This document shows, one piece after another, positions 43,524-51,487 of a DNA stretch of 64,000 nt. The notes beneath the pieces were generated by a model, which ran no database searches, was not told where the DNA came from, and saw nothing but the letters and a program-made list of their open reading frames with translations. The stretch's first letter is position 1; the number at the start of each line of letters is the position of its first letter. This DNA comes from Streptomyces sp. NBC_00258 (GTDB taxonomy: Bacteria; Actinomycetota; Actinomycetes; Streptomycetales; Streptomycetaceae), in assembly GCF_036182465.1 (NCBI RefSeq), contig NZ_CP108081.1, positions 8,928,001 through 8,992,000 on the forward strand, read 5' to 3'. The translations under genes were made by a program, and so were the position numbers.

Positions 43524-43560
43524 TTGTCAGTCTCTGAGGAATTACGCAACAATGGCGTTG
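43524..43560 (+). promoter_or_regulatory. sufR promoter overlapped by SufR operator
   Basis: TTGTCA (43524-43529) and AACAAT (43548-43553) at 18-nt spacing place the transcription start at about 43560, the first base of the sufR GTG. CAACAATGGCGTTG (43547-43560) matches the CAAC-N6-GTTG motif that I recall as reported for streptomycete SufR, so binding would cover the -10 and start. Confidence 0.65.
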
Positions 43561-44291
43561 TGAAAAACGTTGGCGAGGCCCCGCAGGAGGAACTCGCGAC
43601 CGGTGAGCGCTCGACGCGCAACCGTGTCGCGCGGTCCATCCTGGACCACGGCCCGTCGACCGTGACCGACCTCGCGGGACGGCTGGGCCTCACCCAGGCC
43701 GCCGTGCGACGGCACCTGGACGCGCTCGTCTCGGACGACGTGGTGGAGGCCCGCGAGCAGCGGGTCTACGGCGCTCGTACGCGCGGGCGGCCCGCCAAGG
43801 TGTTCGCCCTGACCGACTGCGGCCGGGACGCCTTCGACCAGTCCTACGACAAGCTCGCCGCCGACGCCCTGCGCTGGATCGCGGAGCGCGAGGGCGGGGA
43901 CGAGGCCCTCGTGGCCTTCGCCCGCGCCCGTATGGCGGCCCAGGCCGACACGTACCGCAAGGCCGTCGAGGCCGCCGCGCCGGAAAAGCGCGCCGAAGCC
44001 CTGGCCAAGGCCCTGAGCGCGGACGGGTACGCTGCTACGGCGCGCAGCGCACCGGTCGGCGAGCAGCTCTGCCAGCACCACTGCCCGGTCGCCCATGTCG
44101 CCGAACAGTTTCCGCAGCTCTGCGAGGCGGAGACCGAGATCTTCTCCCAGCTGCTCGGCACGCATGTCCAGCGGCTGGCCACCATCGCCCACGGCGACGG
44201 TGTCTGCACCACCTTCATCCCAAAGATTTCCAAGCACGATTTTCACGGCCATGACGCATCTGCAAGTACCGCCGGGAGGAACCCCGCATGA
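43560..44291 (+). CDS. sufR: SufR-type Fe-S-sensing repressor of the suf operon
   Basis: ArsR/DeoR-like winged-helix repressor sensing an iron-sulfur cluster. HTH helices are in RLGLTQAAVRRHLDALVS; the C-terminal LCQHHCPVAHVAEQFPQLCE gives a C-x3-C-x12-C cluster-ligand set. The GTG start (VKNVGEAPQ) is preferred because the promoter/operator lies immediately before it and the transcript would be leaderless; the TTG at 43524 would place the operator inside the gene. The product is 243 residues. The stop overlaps sufB by 4 nt. Confidence 0.92.
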   Translation: MKNVGEAPQEELATGERSTRNRVARSILDHGPSTVTDLAGRLGLTQAAVRRHLDALVSDDVVEAREQRVYGARTRGRPAKVFALTDCGRDAFDQSYDKLAADALRWIAEREGGDEALVAFARARMAAQADTYRKAVEAAAPEKRAEALAKALSADGYAATARSAPVGEQLCQHHCPVAHVAEQFPQLCEAETEIFSQLLGTHVQRLATIAHGDGVCTTFIPKISKHDFHGHDASASTAGRNPA

Positions 44292-45712
44292 CGCTCCCCA
44301 TTGAGGAGACTGCCCACCCCGAGCTCGAGGGTCTGGGTACGTACGAATACGGCTGGGCCGACTCCGACGTGGCCGGTGCCTCTGCCAAGCGCGGCATCAA
44401 TGAGGCCGTCGTCCGGGACATCTCCGCGAAGAAGAGCGAGCCGGAGTGGATGACCAAGCTCCGTCTCAAGGGCCTGCGCCTGTTCGACAAGAAGCCCATG
44501 CCGAACTGGGGCTCCGACCTCTCGGGCATCGACTTCGACAACATCAAGTACTTCGTGCGCTCCACGGAGAAGCAGGCACAGTCCTGGGAGGACCTGCCCG
44601 AGGACATCAAGAGCACGTACGACAAGCTCGGCATCCCCGAGGCGGAGAAGCAGCGCCTCGTCGCCGGTGTCGCGGCCCAGTACGAGTCCGAGGTCGTCTA
44701 TCACCAGATCAATGAGGAGCTCGAGGCGCAGGGTGTCATCTTCATGGACACCGACACGGCGTTGAAGGAGCACCCGGAGCTCTTCAAGGAGTACTTCGGC
44801 ACGGTCATCCCGGTCGGCGACAACAAGTTCGCGTCGCTGAACTCCGCGGTGTGGTCCGGCGGCTCGTTCATCTACGTGCCGAAGGGCGTGCACGTGGAGA
44901 TCCCGCTCCAGGCCTACTTCCGTATCAACACGGAGAACATGGGCCAGTTCGAGCGGACCCTGATCATCGTCGACGAGGGTGCCTACGTGCACTACGTCGA
45001 GGGCTGCACGGCCCCGATCTACAAGTCGGACTCGCTGCACTCCGCGGTCGTCGAGATCATCGTGAAGAAGGGTGGCCGCTGCCGCTACACGACCATCCAG
45101 AACTGGTCGAACAACGTCTACAACCTGGTCACCAAGCGCGCCGTGGCGTACGAGGGCGCGACCATGGAGTGGGTCGACGGCAACATCGGCTCCAAGGTCA
45201 CCATGAAGTACCCGGCCGTCTACCTGATGGGCGAGCACGCCAAGGGCGAGACCCTGTCCATCGCCTTCGCGGGCGAGGGCCAGCACCAGGACGCCGGCTC
45301 CAAGATGGTCCACATGGCGCCGAACACCTCCTCCAACATCGTGTCGAAGTCCGTGGCACGTGGTGGCGGCCGTACGTCCTACCGCGGTCTCGTCGAGATC
45401 GGCGAGGGCGCCCACGGCTCCAAGTCGAACGTGCTGTGCGACGCGCTGCTCGTCGACACCATCTCCCGCTCCGACACGTACCCCTACGTGGACGTCCGCG
45501 AGGACGACGTGTCCATGGGCCACGAGGCCACCGTCTCCAAGGTCAGTGACGACCAGCTCTTCTACCTGATGAGCCGCGGCATGACCGAGTTCGAGGCGAT
45601 GGCGATGATCGTGCGCGGCTTCGTCGAGCCCATCGCGAAGGAGCTCCCCATGGAGTACGCCCTTGAGCTCAACCGGCTGATCGAGCTGCAGATGGAGGGC
45701 GCGGTCGGCTGA
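44288..45712 (+). CDS. sufB: Fe-S cluster scaffold subunit SufB
   Basis: Scaffold component of the SufBCD complex on which clusters are assembled. The 474 residues include GSFIYVPKGVHVEIPLQAYF, VEGCTAPIYKSDSLHSAVV and the region RCRYTTIQNWSNNVYNL, all typical. GGAGG precedes the ATG, which overlaps the sufR stop (ATGA). Second gene of the operon. Confidence 0.98.
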   Translation: MTLPIEETAHPELEGLGTYEYGWADSDVAGASAKRGINEAVVRDISAKKSEPEWMTKLRLKGLRLFDKKPMPNWGSDLSGIDFDNIKYFVRSTEKQAQSWEDLPEDIKSTYDKLGIPEAEKQRLVAGVAAQYESEVVYHQINEELEAQGVIFMDTDTALKEHPELFKEYFGTVIPVGDNKFASLNSAVWSGGSFIYVPKGVHVEIPLQAYFRINTENMGQFERTLIIVDEGAYVHYVEGCTAPIYKSDSLHSAVVEIIVKKGGRCRYTTIQNWSNNVYNLVTKRAVAYEGATMEWVDGNIGSKVTMKYPAVYLMGEHAKGETLSIAFAGEGQHQDAGSKMVHMAPNTSSNIVSKSVARGGGRTSYRGLVEIGEGAHGSKSNVLCDALLVDTISRSDTYPYVDVREDDVSMGHEATVSKVSDDQLFYLMSRGMTEFEAMAMIVRGFVEPIAKELPMEYALELNRLIELQMEGAVG

Positions 45713-45795
45713 CGCACCCTTGCGTCCAGGCAGCAGGCGGCGCGTCTTGAGGGACGAGCCGAGGATCGTAATAGAAAGCGAGCACTACGACAGCC

Positions 45796-46977
45796 ATGGC
45801 TGAGGCTCAGAACTCCACGGTGGGGTCCTCCACCACCGCCGGATCGATCGCGGTGGCCGCAGAGTCGACCGTCGCCACGCGCATGAGCGCGCCGCCCTCC
45901 TTCGACGTGCAGGACTTCCCGGTCCCGCACGGCCGTGAGGAGGAGTGGCGGTTCACCCCGCTGGAGCGCCTGCGCGGGCTGCACGACGGCACCGCGGTCG
46001 CGACCGGCGTCGGCGTGAAGGTCGCCATCGACGCGCCCGAGGGCGTCACGGTCGAGACCGTCGGCCGTGACGACGCCCGGCTCGGCCGGGCCACCCCGGT
46101 CGACCGCGTCGCCGCCCAGGCCTACTCGGCGTTCGAGCAGGCCGGCGTGATCACCGTCCCCAAGGAGACGGTCCTCACCGAGCCGATCCGTATCGCCGTG
46201 CACGGCGAGGGCGGCGTCGCCTACGGCCACCAGGTCGTGGAGCTCGGAGCCTTCGCCGAGGCCGTCGTCGTCATCGACCACACCGGTGACGCCGTGCTCG
46301 CAGCCAACGTCGACTACGTCCTCGGTGACGGCGCCAGGCTGACCGTCGTCTCCGTCCAGGACTGGGACGACAAGGCCGTCCACGTCGGCCAGCACAACGC
46401 GCTGATCGGCCGCGACGCCACCTTCAAGTCCTTCGTGGTCACCTTCGGCGGCGACCTGGTACGCCTCCACCCGCGGGTCGCCTACGCCGGCCCCGGCGGC
46501 GAGGCCGAGCTCTTCGGCCTGTACTTCACGGACGCCGGCCAGCACCAGGAGCACCGCCTCCTGGTCGACCACAACACCCCGCACTGCAAGTCGAACGTGG
46601 CCTACAAGGGCGCGCTCCAGGGCGACGGCGCCCATGCGGTGTGGATCGGCGACGTCCTCATCGAGGCCACGGCCGAGGGCACGGACACGTACGAGATGAA
46701 CCGGAACCTGGTTCTGACCGACGGCGCCCGTGTCGACTCCGTGCCGAACCTGGAGATCGAGACCGGCGAGATCGTCGGCGCCGGACACGCCTCGGCGACC
46801 GGCCGCTTCGACGACGAGCAGCTCTTCTACCTGATGGCCCGCGGCATCCCGGCCGACGAGGCCCGTCGTCTGGTGGTCCGCGGCTTCTTCGCCGAACTGG
46901 TCCAGCAGATCCGCGTCGCCGACATCCAGGAGCGCCTTCTCGCCAGGATCGACGAGGAGCTGGAGGCGTCGGTCTGA
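45796..46977 (+). CDS. sufD: Fe-S cluster assembly protein SufD
   Basis: Partner of SufB in the SufBCD complex, 393 residues. VQDFPVPHGREEEWRFTPL at the N-terminus and HNTPHCKSNVAYKGALQG plus RNLVLTDGARVDSVPNLEIE in the beta-helix core mark SufD. It lies 83 nt after sufB. The stop shares a base with the ATG of the Rieske gene. Confidence 0.97.
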   Translation: MAEAQNSTVGSSTTAGSIAVAAESTVATRMSAPPSFDVQDFPVPHGREEEWRFTPLERLRGLHDGTAVATGVGVKVAIDAPEGVTVETVGRDDARLGRATPVDRVAAQAYSAFEQAGVITVPKETVLTEPIRIAVHGEGGVAYGHQVVELGAFAEAVVVIDHTGDAVLAANVDYVLGDGARLTVVSVQDWDDKAVHVGQHNALIGRDATFKSFVVTFGGDLVRLHPRVAYAGPGGEAELFGLYFTDAGQHQEHRLLVDHNTPHCKSNVAYKGALQGDGAHAVWIGDVLIEATAEGTDTYEMNRNLVLTDGARVDSVPNLEIETGEIVGAGHASATGRFDDEQLFYLMARGIPADEARRLVVRGFFAELVQQIRVADIQERLLARIDEELEASV

Positions 46978-47306
46978 TGACTGCCTCGTCGACGTTCGTA
47001 CGCGCCTGTGGGCTGAGCGAGCTGGAGGACGACACCCCGAAGCGGGTGGAGCTCGACGGCACGCCGGTCTCGGTCGTGAAGACCGAGGGGGAGGTGTTCG
47101 CGATCAACGACATCTGCTCGCACGCGAACGTCTCGCTCTCCGAGGGCGAGGTGGAGGACTGTCAGATCGAGTGCTGGCTGCACGGCTCCGCGTTCGACCT
47201 CAGAACCGGCAAGCCGTCCGGCCTTCCCGCGACGCGCCCCGTCCCCGTATACCCCGTAAAGATCGAAGGAGACGACGTGCTCGTCTCCCTCACCCAGGAG
47301 TCCTGA
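46977..47306 (+). CDS. Rieske-type [2Fe-2S] ferredoxin in the suf operon
   Basis: 109-residue Rieske ferredoxin (NirD/BphA3-like). Cluster ligands are in INDICSHANVSLSEG (C-x-H) and IECWLHGSAFDL (C-x2-H). It sits between sufD and sufC, as in most actinobacteria, so it probably supplies electrons or acts as a client/carrier during cluster assembly. Overlaps sufD by 1 nt and ends 7 nt before sufC. Confidence 0.95.
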   Translation: MTASSTFVRACGLSELEDDTPKRVELDGTPVSVVKTEGEVFAINDICSHANVSLSEGEVEDCQIECWLHGSAFDLRTGKPSGLPATRPVPVYPVKIEGDDVLVSLTQES

Positions 47307-47313
47307 GGAACCC

Positions 47314-48078
47314 ATGGCAACGCTTGAAATCCACGACCTGCACGTCACCGTCGAGGCCGACAACGCCACGAAGGAGATCCTCAAGGGCGTCGACCTCACC
47401 GTGAAGCAGGGCGAGACGCACGCCATCATGGGCCCGAACGGCTCCGGCAAGTCGACGCTCGCCTACTCGCTCGCGGGCCACCCGAAGTACACGATCACCG
47501 GCGGCACCGTCACCCTCGACGGCGAGGACGTCCTGGAGATGTCCGTCGACGAGCGCGCCCGCGCCGGCCTCTTCCTCGCGATGCAGTACCCGGTCGAGGT
47601 CCCCGGCGTCTCGGTGTCCAACTTCCTCCGCACGTCCGCCACCGCGATCCGCGGCGAGGCCCCCAAGCTGCGCACCTGGGTGAAGGAGGTCAAGGGGGCC
47701 ATGGAGCGCCTCAACATGGACCCGGCCTTCGCCGAGCGCAACGTGAACGAGGGCTTCTCCGGCGGCGAGAAGAAGCGCCACGAGATCCTCCAGCTGGAGC
47801 TCCTCAAGCCGAAGATCGCGATTCTCGACGAGACCGACTCCGGCCTGGACGTCGACGCCCTGCGCGTCGTCTCCGAGGGCGTCAACCGGGTCCGCGAGTC
47901 CGGCGAGGTCGGCACCCTGCTGATCACGCACTACACGCGCATCCTGCGCTACATCAAGCCCGACCACGTGCACGTGTTCGCGAACGGCCGCATCGCCGAG
48001 TCCGGCGGCCCGGAGCTCGCCGACCAGCTCGAGGCCGAGGGCTACGACAAGTACGTGAAGGGTGGCGCATCCGCGTGA
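47314..48078 (+). CDS. sufC: Fe-S assembly ATPase SufC
   Basis: ABC-type ATPase of the SufBCD complex, not a transporter. The 254 residues hold Walker A MGPNGSGKSTLAYSL, signature EGFSGGEKKRHEILQLELL and Walker B KIAILDETDSGLD. The stop overlaps the sufS GTG by 4 nt. Confidence 0.98.
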   Translation: MATLEIHDLHVTVEADNATKEILKGVDLTVKQGETHAIMGPNGSGKSTLAYSLAGHPKYTITGGTVTLDGEDVLEMSVDERARAGLFLAMQYPVEVPGVSVSNFLRTSATAIRGEAPKLRTWVKEVKGAMERLNMDPAFAERNVNEGFSGGEKKRHEILQLELLKPKIAILDETDSGLDVDALRVVSEGVNRVRESGEVGTLLITHYTRILRYIKPDHVHVFANGRIAESGGPELADQLEAEGYDKYVKGGASA

Positions 48079-49349
48079 CACAGCTGCCGGGCCTCCTCAC
48101 GGGTACATCCCAGCTACTTGACGAGGCGATCCGCAAGGACTTCCCCATCCTGGACCGCACGGTCCACGACGGTAAGAAGCTCGTGTACCTGGACAACGCG
48201 GCGACCTCGCAGAAGCCGCGCCAGGTACTGGACGCCCTGAACGAGTACTACGAGCGCTACAACGCCAACGTCCACCGCGGTGTGCATGTGCTCGCGGAGG
48301 AGGCCACGGCGCTGTACGAGGGCGCGCGCGACAAGGTCGCCGCGTTCATCAACGCGCCGAGCCGCGACGAGGTGATCTTCACGAAGAACGCCTCCGAGTC
48401 GCTCAACCTCGTGGCCAACATGCTCGGCTGGGCCGACGAGCCCTACCGCGTGGACCACGAGACCGAGATCGTCATCACGGAGATGGAGCACCACTCCAAC
48501 ATCGTGCCGTGGCAGCTGCTGGCGCAGCGCACGGGCGCGAAGCTGAAGTGGTTCGGCCTGACCGACGACGGCCGGCTCGACCTGTCCAACATCGACGAGA
48601 TCATCACCGAGAAGACGAAGATCGTCTCCTTCGTGCTTGTGTCGAACATCCTGGGCACGGTCAACCCGGTCGAGGCGATAGTGCGCCGTGCGCAGGAGGT
48701 CGGCGCGCTGGTCTGCATCGACGCCTCGCAGGCCGCCCCGCACATGCCGATGGACGTACAGGCCCTGCAGGCCGACTTCGTGGCCTTCACCGGCCACAAG
48801 ATGTGCGGCCCGACCGGCATCGGCGTCCTCTGGGGCCGTCAGGAGCTCCTCGAGGACCTGCCTCCGTTCCTCGGCGGCGGCGAGATGATCGAGACCGTGT
48901 CGATGCACTCGTCGACGTACGCTCCCGCCCCGCACAAGTTCGAGGCGGGCACCCCGCCGATCGCGCAGGCGGTCGGGCTGGGCGCGGCGATCGACTATCT
49001 CTCCGCGATCGGCATGGACAAGATCCTCGCCCATGAGCACGCGCTCACCGAGTACGCGGTGAAGAGGCTCGGCGAGGTCCCGGACCTGCGGATCATCGGC
49101 CCGACGACGGCCGAGGACCGCGGCGCGGCGATTTCGTTCACGCTGGGTGACATCCACCCGCACGACGTGGGCCAGGTTCTCGACGAGCAGGGCATCGCGG
49201 TGCGCGTGGGTCACCACTGCGCACGGCCTGTCTGCCTGCGGTACGGAATTCCTGCGACCACGCGAGCGTCGTTCTATCTGTACTCCACGCCGACCGAGAT
49301 CGACGCTCTGGTCGATGGCCTGGAGCACGTACGGAACTTCTTCGGCTGA
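48075..49349 (+). CDS. sufS: Cysteine desulfurase SufS
   Basis: PLP enzyme that takes sulfur from L-cysteine for cluster building. VYLDNAATSQKP at the N-terminus, PLP-Lys in FTGHKMCGPTGIG, and the persulfide Cys in VGHHCARPVC are visible. At 424 residues it is a group-II desulfurase, expected to pair with SufU. The GTG start overlaps sufC. Confidence 0.98.
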   Translation: MTQLPGLLTGTSQLLDEAIRKDFPILDRTVHDGKKLVYLDNAATSQKPRQVLDALNEYYERYNANVHRGVHVLAEEATALYEGARDKVAAFINAPSRDEVIFTKNASESLNLVANMLGWADEPYRVDHETEIVITEMEHHSNIVPWQLLAQRTGAKLKWFGLTDDGRLDLSNIDEIITEKTKIVSFVLVSNILGTVNPVEAIVRRAQEVGALVCIDASQAAPHMPMDVQALQADFVAFTGHKMCGPTGIGVLWGRQELLEDLPPFLGGGEMIETVSMHSSTYAPAPHKFEAGTPPIAQAVGLGAAIDYLSAIGMDKILAHEHALTEYAVKRLGEVPDLRIIGPTTAEDRGAAISFTLGDIHPHDVGQVLDEQGIAVRVGHHCARPVCLRYGIPATTRASFYLYSTPTEIDALVDGLEHVRNFFG

Positions 49350-49364
49350 GGAGCTGGCTGAGTC

Positions 49365-49832
49365 GTGAGGCTTGATTCGATGTACCAGGAAGTCATCCTG
49401 GACCACTACAAGCACCCGCACGGGCGCGGTCTTCGAGATGGCGACGCCGAGGTGCACCACGTCAACCCGACGTGCGGCGACGAGATCACGCTGCGCGTGA
49501 AGTACGACGGCACGAAGATCAGCGACGTCTCGTACGAGGGCCAGGGCTGCTCCATCAGCCAGGCCTCGGCCTCCGTGCTGAACGAGCTGCTCGTCGGCAA
49601 GGACCTGGCCGCGGCGCAGAAGATCCAGGAGACCTTCCTGGAGCTGATGCAGTCCAAGGGCCGTATCGAGCCGGACGACGCGATGGAGGAGATCCTGGAG
49701 GACGCGGTCGCGTTCGCGGGAGTCTCCAAGTACCCGGCCCGCGTGAAGTGCGCGTTGCTGAGCTGGATGGCCTGGAAGGACGCGACAGCCCAGGCCCTGG
49801 GCGAGGGCGACGCCGAAAGGAAGACGGCATGA
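49365..49832 (+). CDS. sufU: Sulfur-transfer protein SufU
   Basis: IscU-like zinc protein that accepts persulfide sulfur from SufS. The three metal Cys are in VNPTCGDEITL, EGQGCSISQAS and ARVKCALLSW; the Asp of CGDE is the fourth ligand. The 155 residues include the insertion typical of SufU. Start GTG 15 nt after sufS; stop overlaps the next gene by 4 nt. Confidence 0.97.
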   Translation: MRLDSMYQEVILDHYKHPHGRGLRDGDAEVHHVNPTCGDEITLRVKYDGTKISDVSYEGQGCSISQASASVLNELLVGKDLAAAQKIQETFLELMQSKGRIEPDDAMEEILEDAVAFAGVSKYPARVKCALLSWMAWKDATAQALGEGDAERKTA

Positions 49833-50161
49833 GCGAGACCATCGAGATGAAACCGGCCTCGGAGGAAGAAGTCCGCGAGGCCCTGTACGACGTCGTCGAC
49901 CCGGAACTGGGCATCGACGTCGTCAATCTCGGGCTGATCTACGGCATTCACATCGACGACGCGAACATCGCGACGATCGACATGACCCTGACGTCGGCGG
50001 CCTGTCCGCTCACCGACGTCATCGAGGACCAGGCCAAGTCCGCCACGGACGGCCTCGTGAACGAGCTCCGCATCAACTGGGTGTGGATGCCGCCGTGGGG
50101 CCCCGACAAGATCACGGACGACGGCCGCGACCAGCTTCGCGCGCTGGGCTTCAACGTCTGA
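49829..50161 (+). CDS. DUF59/MIP18-family Fe-S assembly factor (SufT-like)
   Basis: 110-residue protein acting late in Fe-S cluster transfer. EALYDVVDPELGIDVVNLGLIY and TSAACPLTDVIEDQ, with the conserved Cys, are the DUF59 signatures. Last gene of the suf operon; followed by a strong terminator. Confidence 0.95.
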   Translation: MSETIEMKPASEEEVREALYDVVDPELGIDVVNLGLIYGIHIDDANIATIDMTLTSAACPLTDVIEDQAKSATDGLVNELRINWVWMPPWGPDKITDDGRDQLRALGFNV

Positions 50162-50178
50162 TTCCGAGTTGTACGTGT

Positions 50179-50207
50179 GCGGCCCCCGGCATGATGCCGG
50201 GGGCCGC
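50179..50207 (+). terminator. suf operon terminator
   Basis: Perfect 13-bp stem (GCGGCCCCCGGCA and complement) with a TGA loop, followed by GTTCGT, 17 nt after the stop. Confidence 0.88.
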
Positions 50208-50266
50208 GTTCGTATGTCGTCCGGGTCGGAGCCAGGGTCGGCCGACCCTGGCTGCCGGGGAGTCGC

Positions 50267-51121
50267 TCAGCCCAGGCCCTTCACGAGCCTGAACGCCGTG
50301 TCCGCCCGGTAGAGGTGGCTGTTCTCGAACGATTCCAGGCGGACCTGGAAATTGCGGTGGCGCAGGAACCGGCCGCGGTAGTTGTACGACTCCAGCATGA
50401 CCGCGTCGTTGAAGGACGTCGGGCGGGGGCAGAACGTGGCGTCCTGCTTGAAGAGCTCGGAGCCGTTGTGGCGGTCGGCGCGCAGCCGGAACTGGTAGTG
50501 GCGCAGATAGCGGCTGTCGCCCAGGGAGAAGGACACGCAGCTGGAGTCGGCGATACCGGGGACGACCTTGAAGGTGGCCTCGTCCCTGGTCCGCGACGAG
50601 CTGCCGGAGCCCACCTGGTCGAGTCGCACCGAGTCGTCGTCGAGGTGCCAGTAGCGGTCGGGGTAGTTGACCGCCTGGACGGACTTCCCCGAGGAGGCGG
50701 GCTTGGACGGCGGCTTGGCGGAGGCGGACTTGGAGGGCCGCGAGGCCGAGTCCGGCTTTGTGCCGCCCTGTTGCTGGGCCTCGGGCGAGGCGGAACCGTC
50801 CGCGGCGGAATCGGAGGAGTCGGGGGCGGCGAGGCCGCTCTTCCCGCTGGGCGCGGTGGCGGGGGGTTGGTTGGGTATGAGCGGCTCGTTCGCCGAGGAG
50901 GTGGTGTTCTCGGTCTTGTCCTTGGCCGAGGTGTCCGGGTCGTCGTCCAGCACGACGACGGCTGTCACGGTGGAGGCGAGAACCGCCACGAGGAGTGCTC
51001 CCGCCAGCCAGAGCCTGCGGGTTCCGGGTACGCGTGACTCGTCCAGGGTTTCGCCGGTCTCCCACACCTTCGCGGGGCGGGCGGACGGGTCGGGAGCGGA
51101 CCCGGGAGTTCTTTCTGGCAT
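50267..51121 (-). CDS. Membrane-anchored AbfB (CBM42-like) domain protein
   Basis: Surface protein with a carbohydrate-binding-type domain. The start MPERTPGSAP is chosen for GGGGGA 7 nt upstream; an ATG 45 nt earlier lacks one. Residues about 35-58 form one membrane helix (RLWLAGALLVAVLASTVTA). Residues 60-150 are Ser/Pro/Ala/Lys-rich linker. The C-terminal 135 residues contain AbfB-type repeats: SFSLGDSRYLRHYQFRLR, DATFCPRPTSF and GRFLRHRNFQVRLE, the beta-trefoil pattern of arabinofuranosidase B domains. No catalytic domain is seen, so it is a binding protein rather than an enzyme. Confidence 0.85.
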   Translation of the reverse strand: MPERTPGSAPDPSARPAKVWETGETLDESRVPGTRRLWLAGALLVAVLASTVTAVVVLDDDPDTSAKDKTENTTSSANEPLIPNQPPATAPSGKSGLAAPDSSDSAADGSASPEAQQQGGTKPDSASRPSKSASAKPPSKPASSGKSVQAVNYPDRYWHLDDDSVRLDQVGSGSSSRTRDEATFKVVPGIADSSCVSFSLGDSRYLRHYQFRLRADRHNGSELFKQDATFCPRPTSFNDAVMLESYNYRGRFLRHRNFQVRLESFENSHLYRADTAFRLVKGLG

Positions 51122-51487
51122 GCGAGGTTCCCCCAGCGTCGCCGAAGGCGGACGCGGATCGGTCATGTGGGTCGTGGCACAAGAGGAGGCGGAGGCCGCG
51201 GACACGCGAGACGGCTGTGGCCGGAGGATCCGCGTGCGCGACGAGGGGAACATTAGTGGAACTTGTGGCCCCCGAGTAGCGTTTCTGAGAGCGGTTTCTG
51301 CCGGGAACGCCAGGGGTTCGGCGGCCGGTTGGCGGTGATCGTCCACTCCGGGCGCCCGGGGAAAGATAGTTCAAGACTTAAGGATTCGAGATCAGGGCCG
51401 TGGCGGAGGCGATCTCGGCGCCCGGGGCGGGGAGTCCGGGCGCCGAGCCGCCGGCTCGTCCGGCGGGCCGGAAGTTCCTCTCAGGGC
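51122..51487. other. Intergenic region upstream of the AbfB-domain gene
   Basis: No gene found. Besides the hydrolase terminator at 51414-51447 there is a locally AT-rich stretch at 51365-51390 (GATAGTTCAAGACTTAAGG) and TAATGT on the minus strand (about 51250-51255), which might be -10 elements for the AbfB gene; no -35 is convincing. Confidence 0.35.
51414..51447 (-). terminator. Terminator of the secreted hydrolase gene
   Basis: CTCGGCGCCCGG and its perfect complement (12-bp stem, 10-nt loop), 41 nt beyond the stop codon. Confidence 0.75.
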
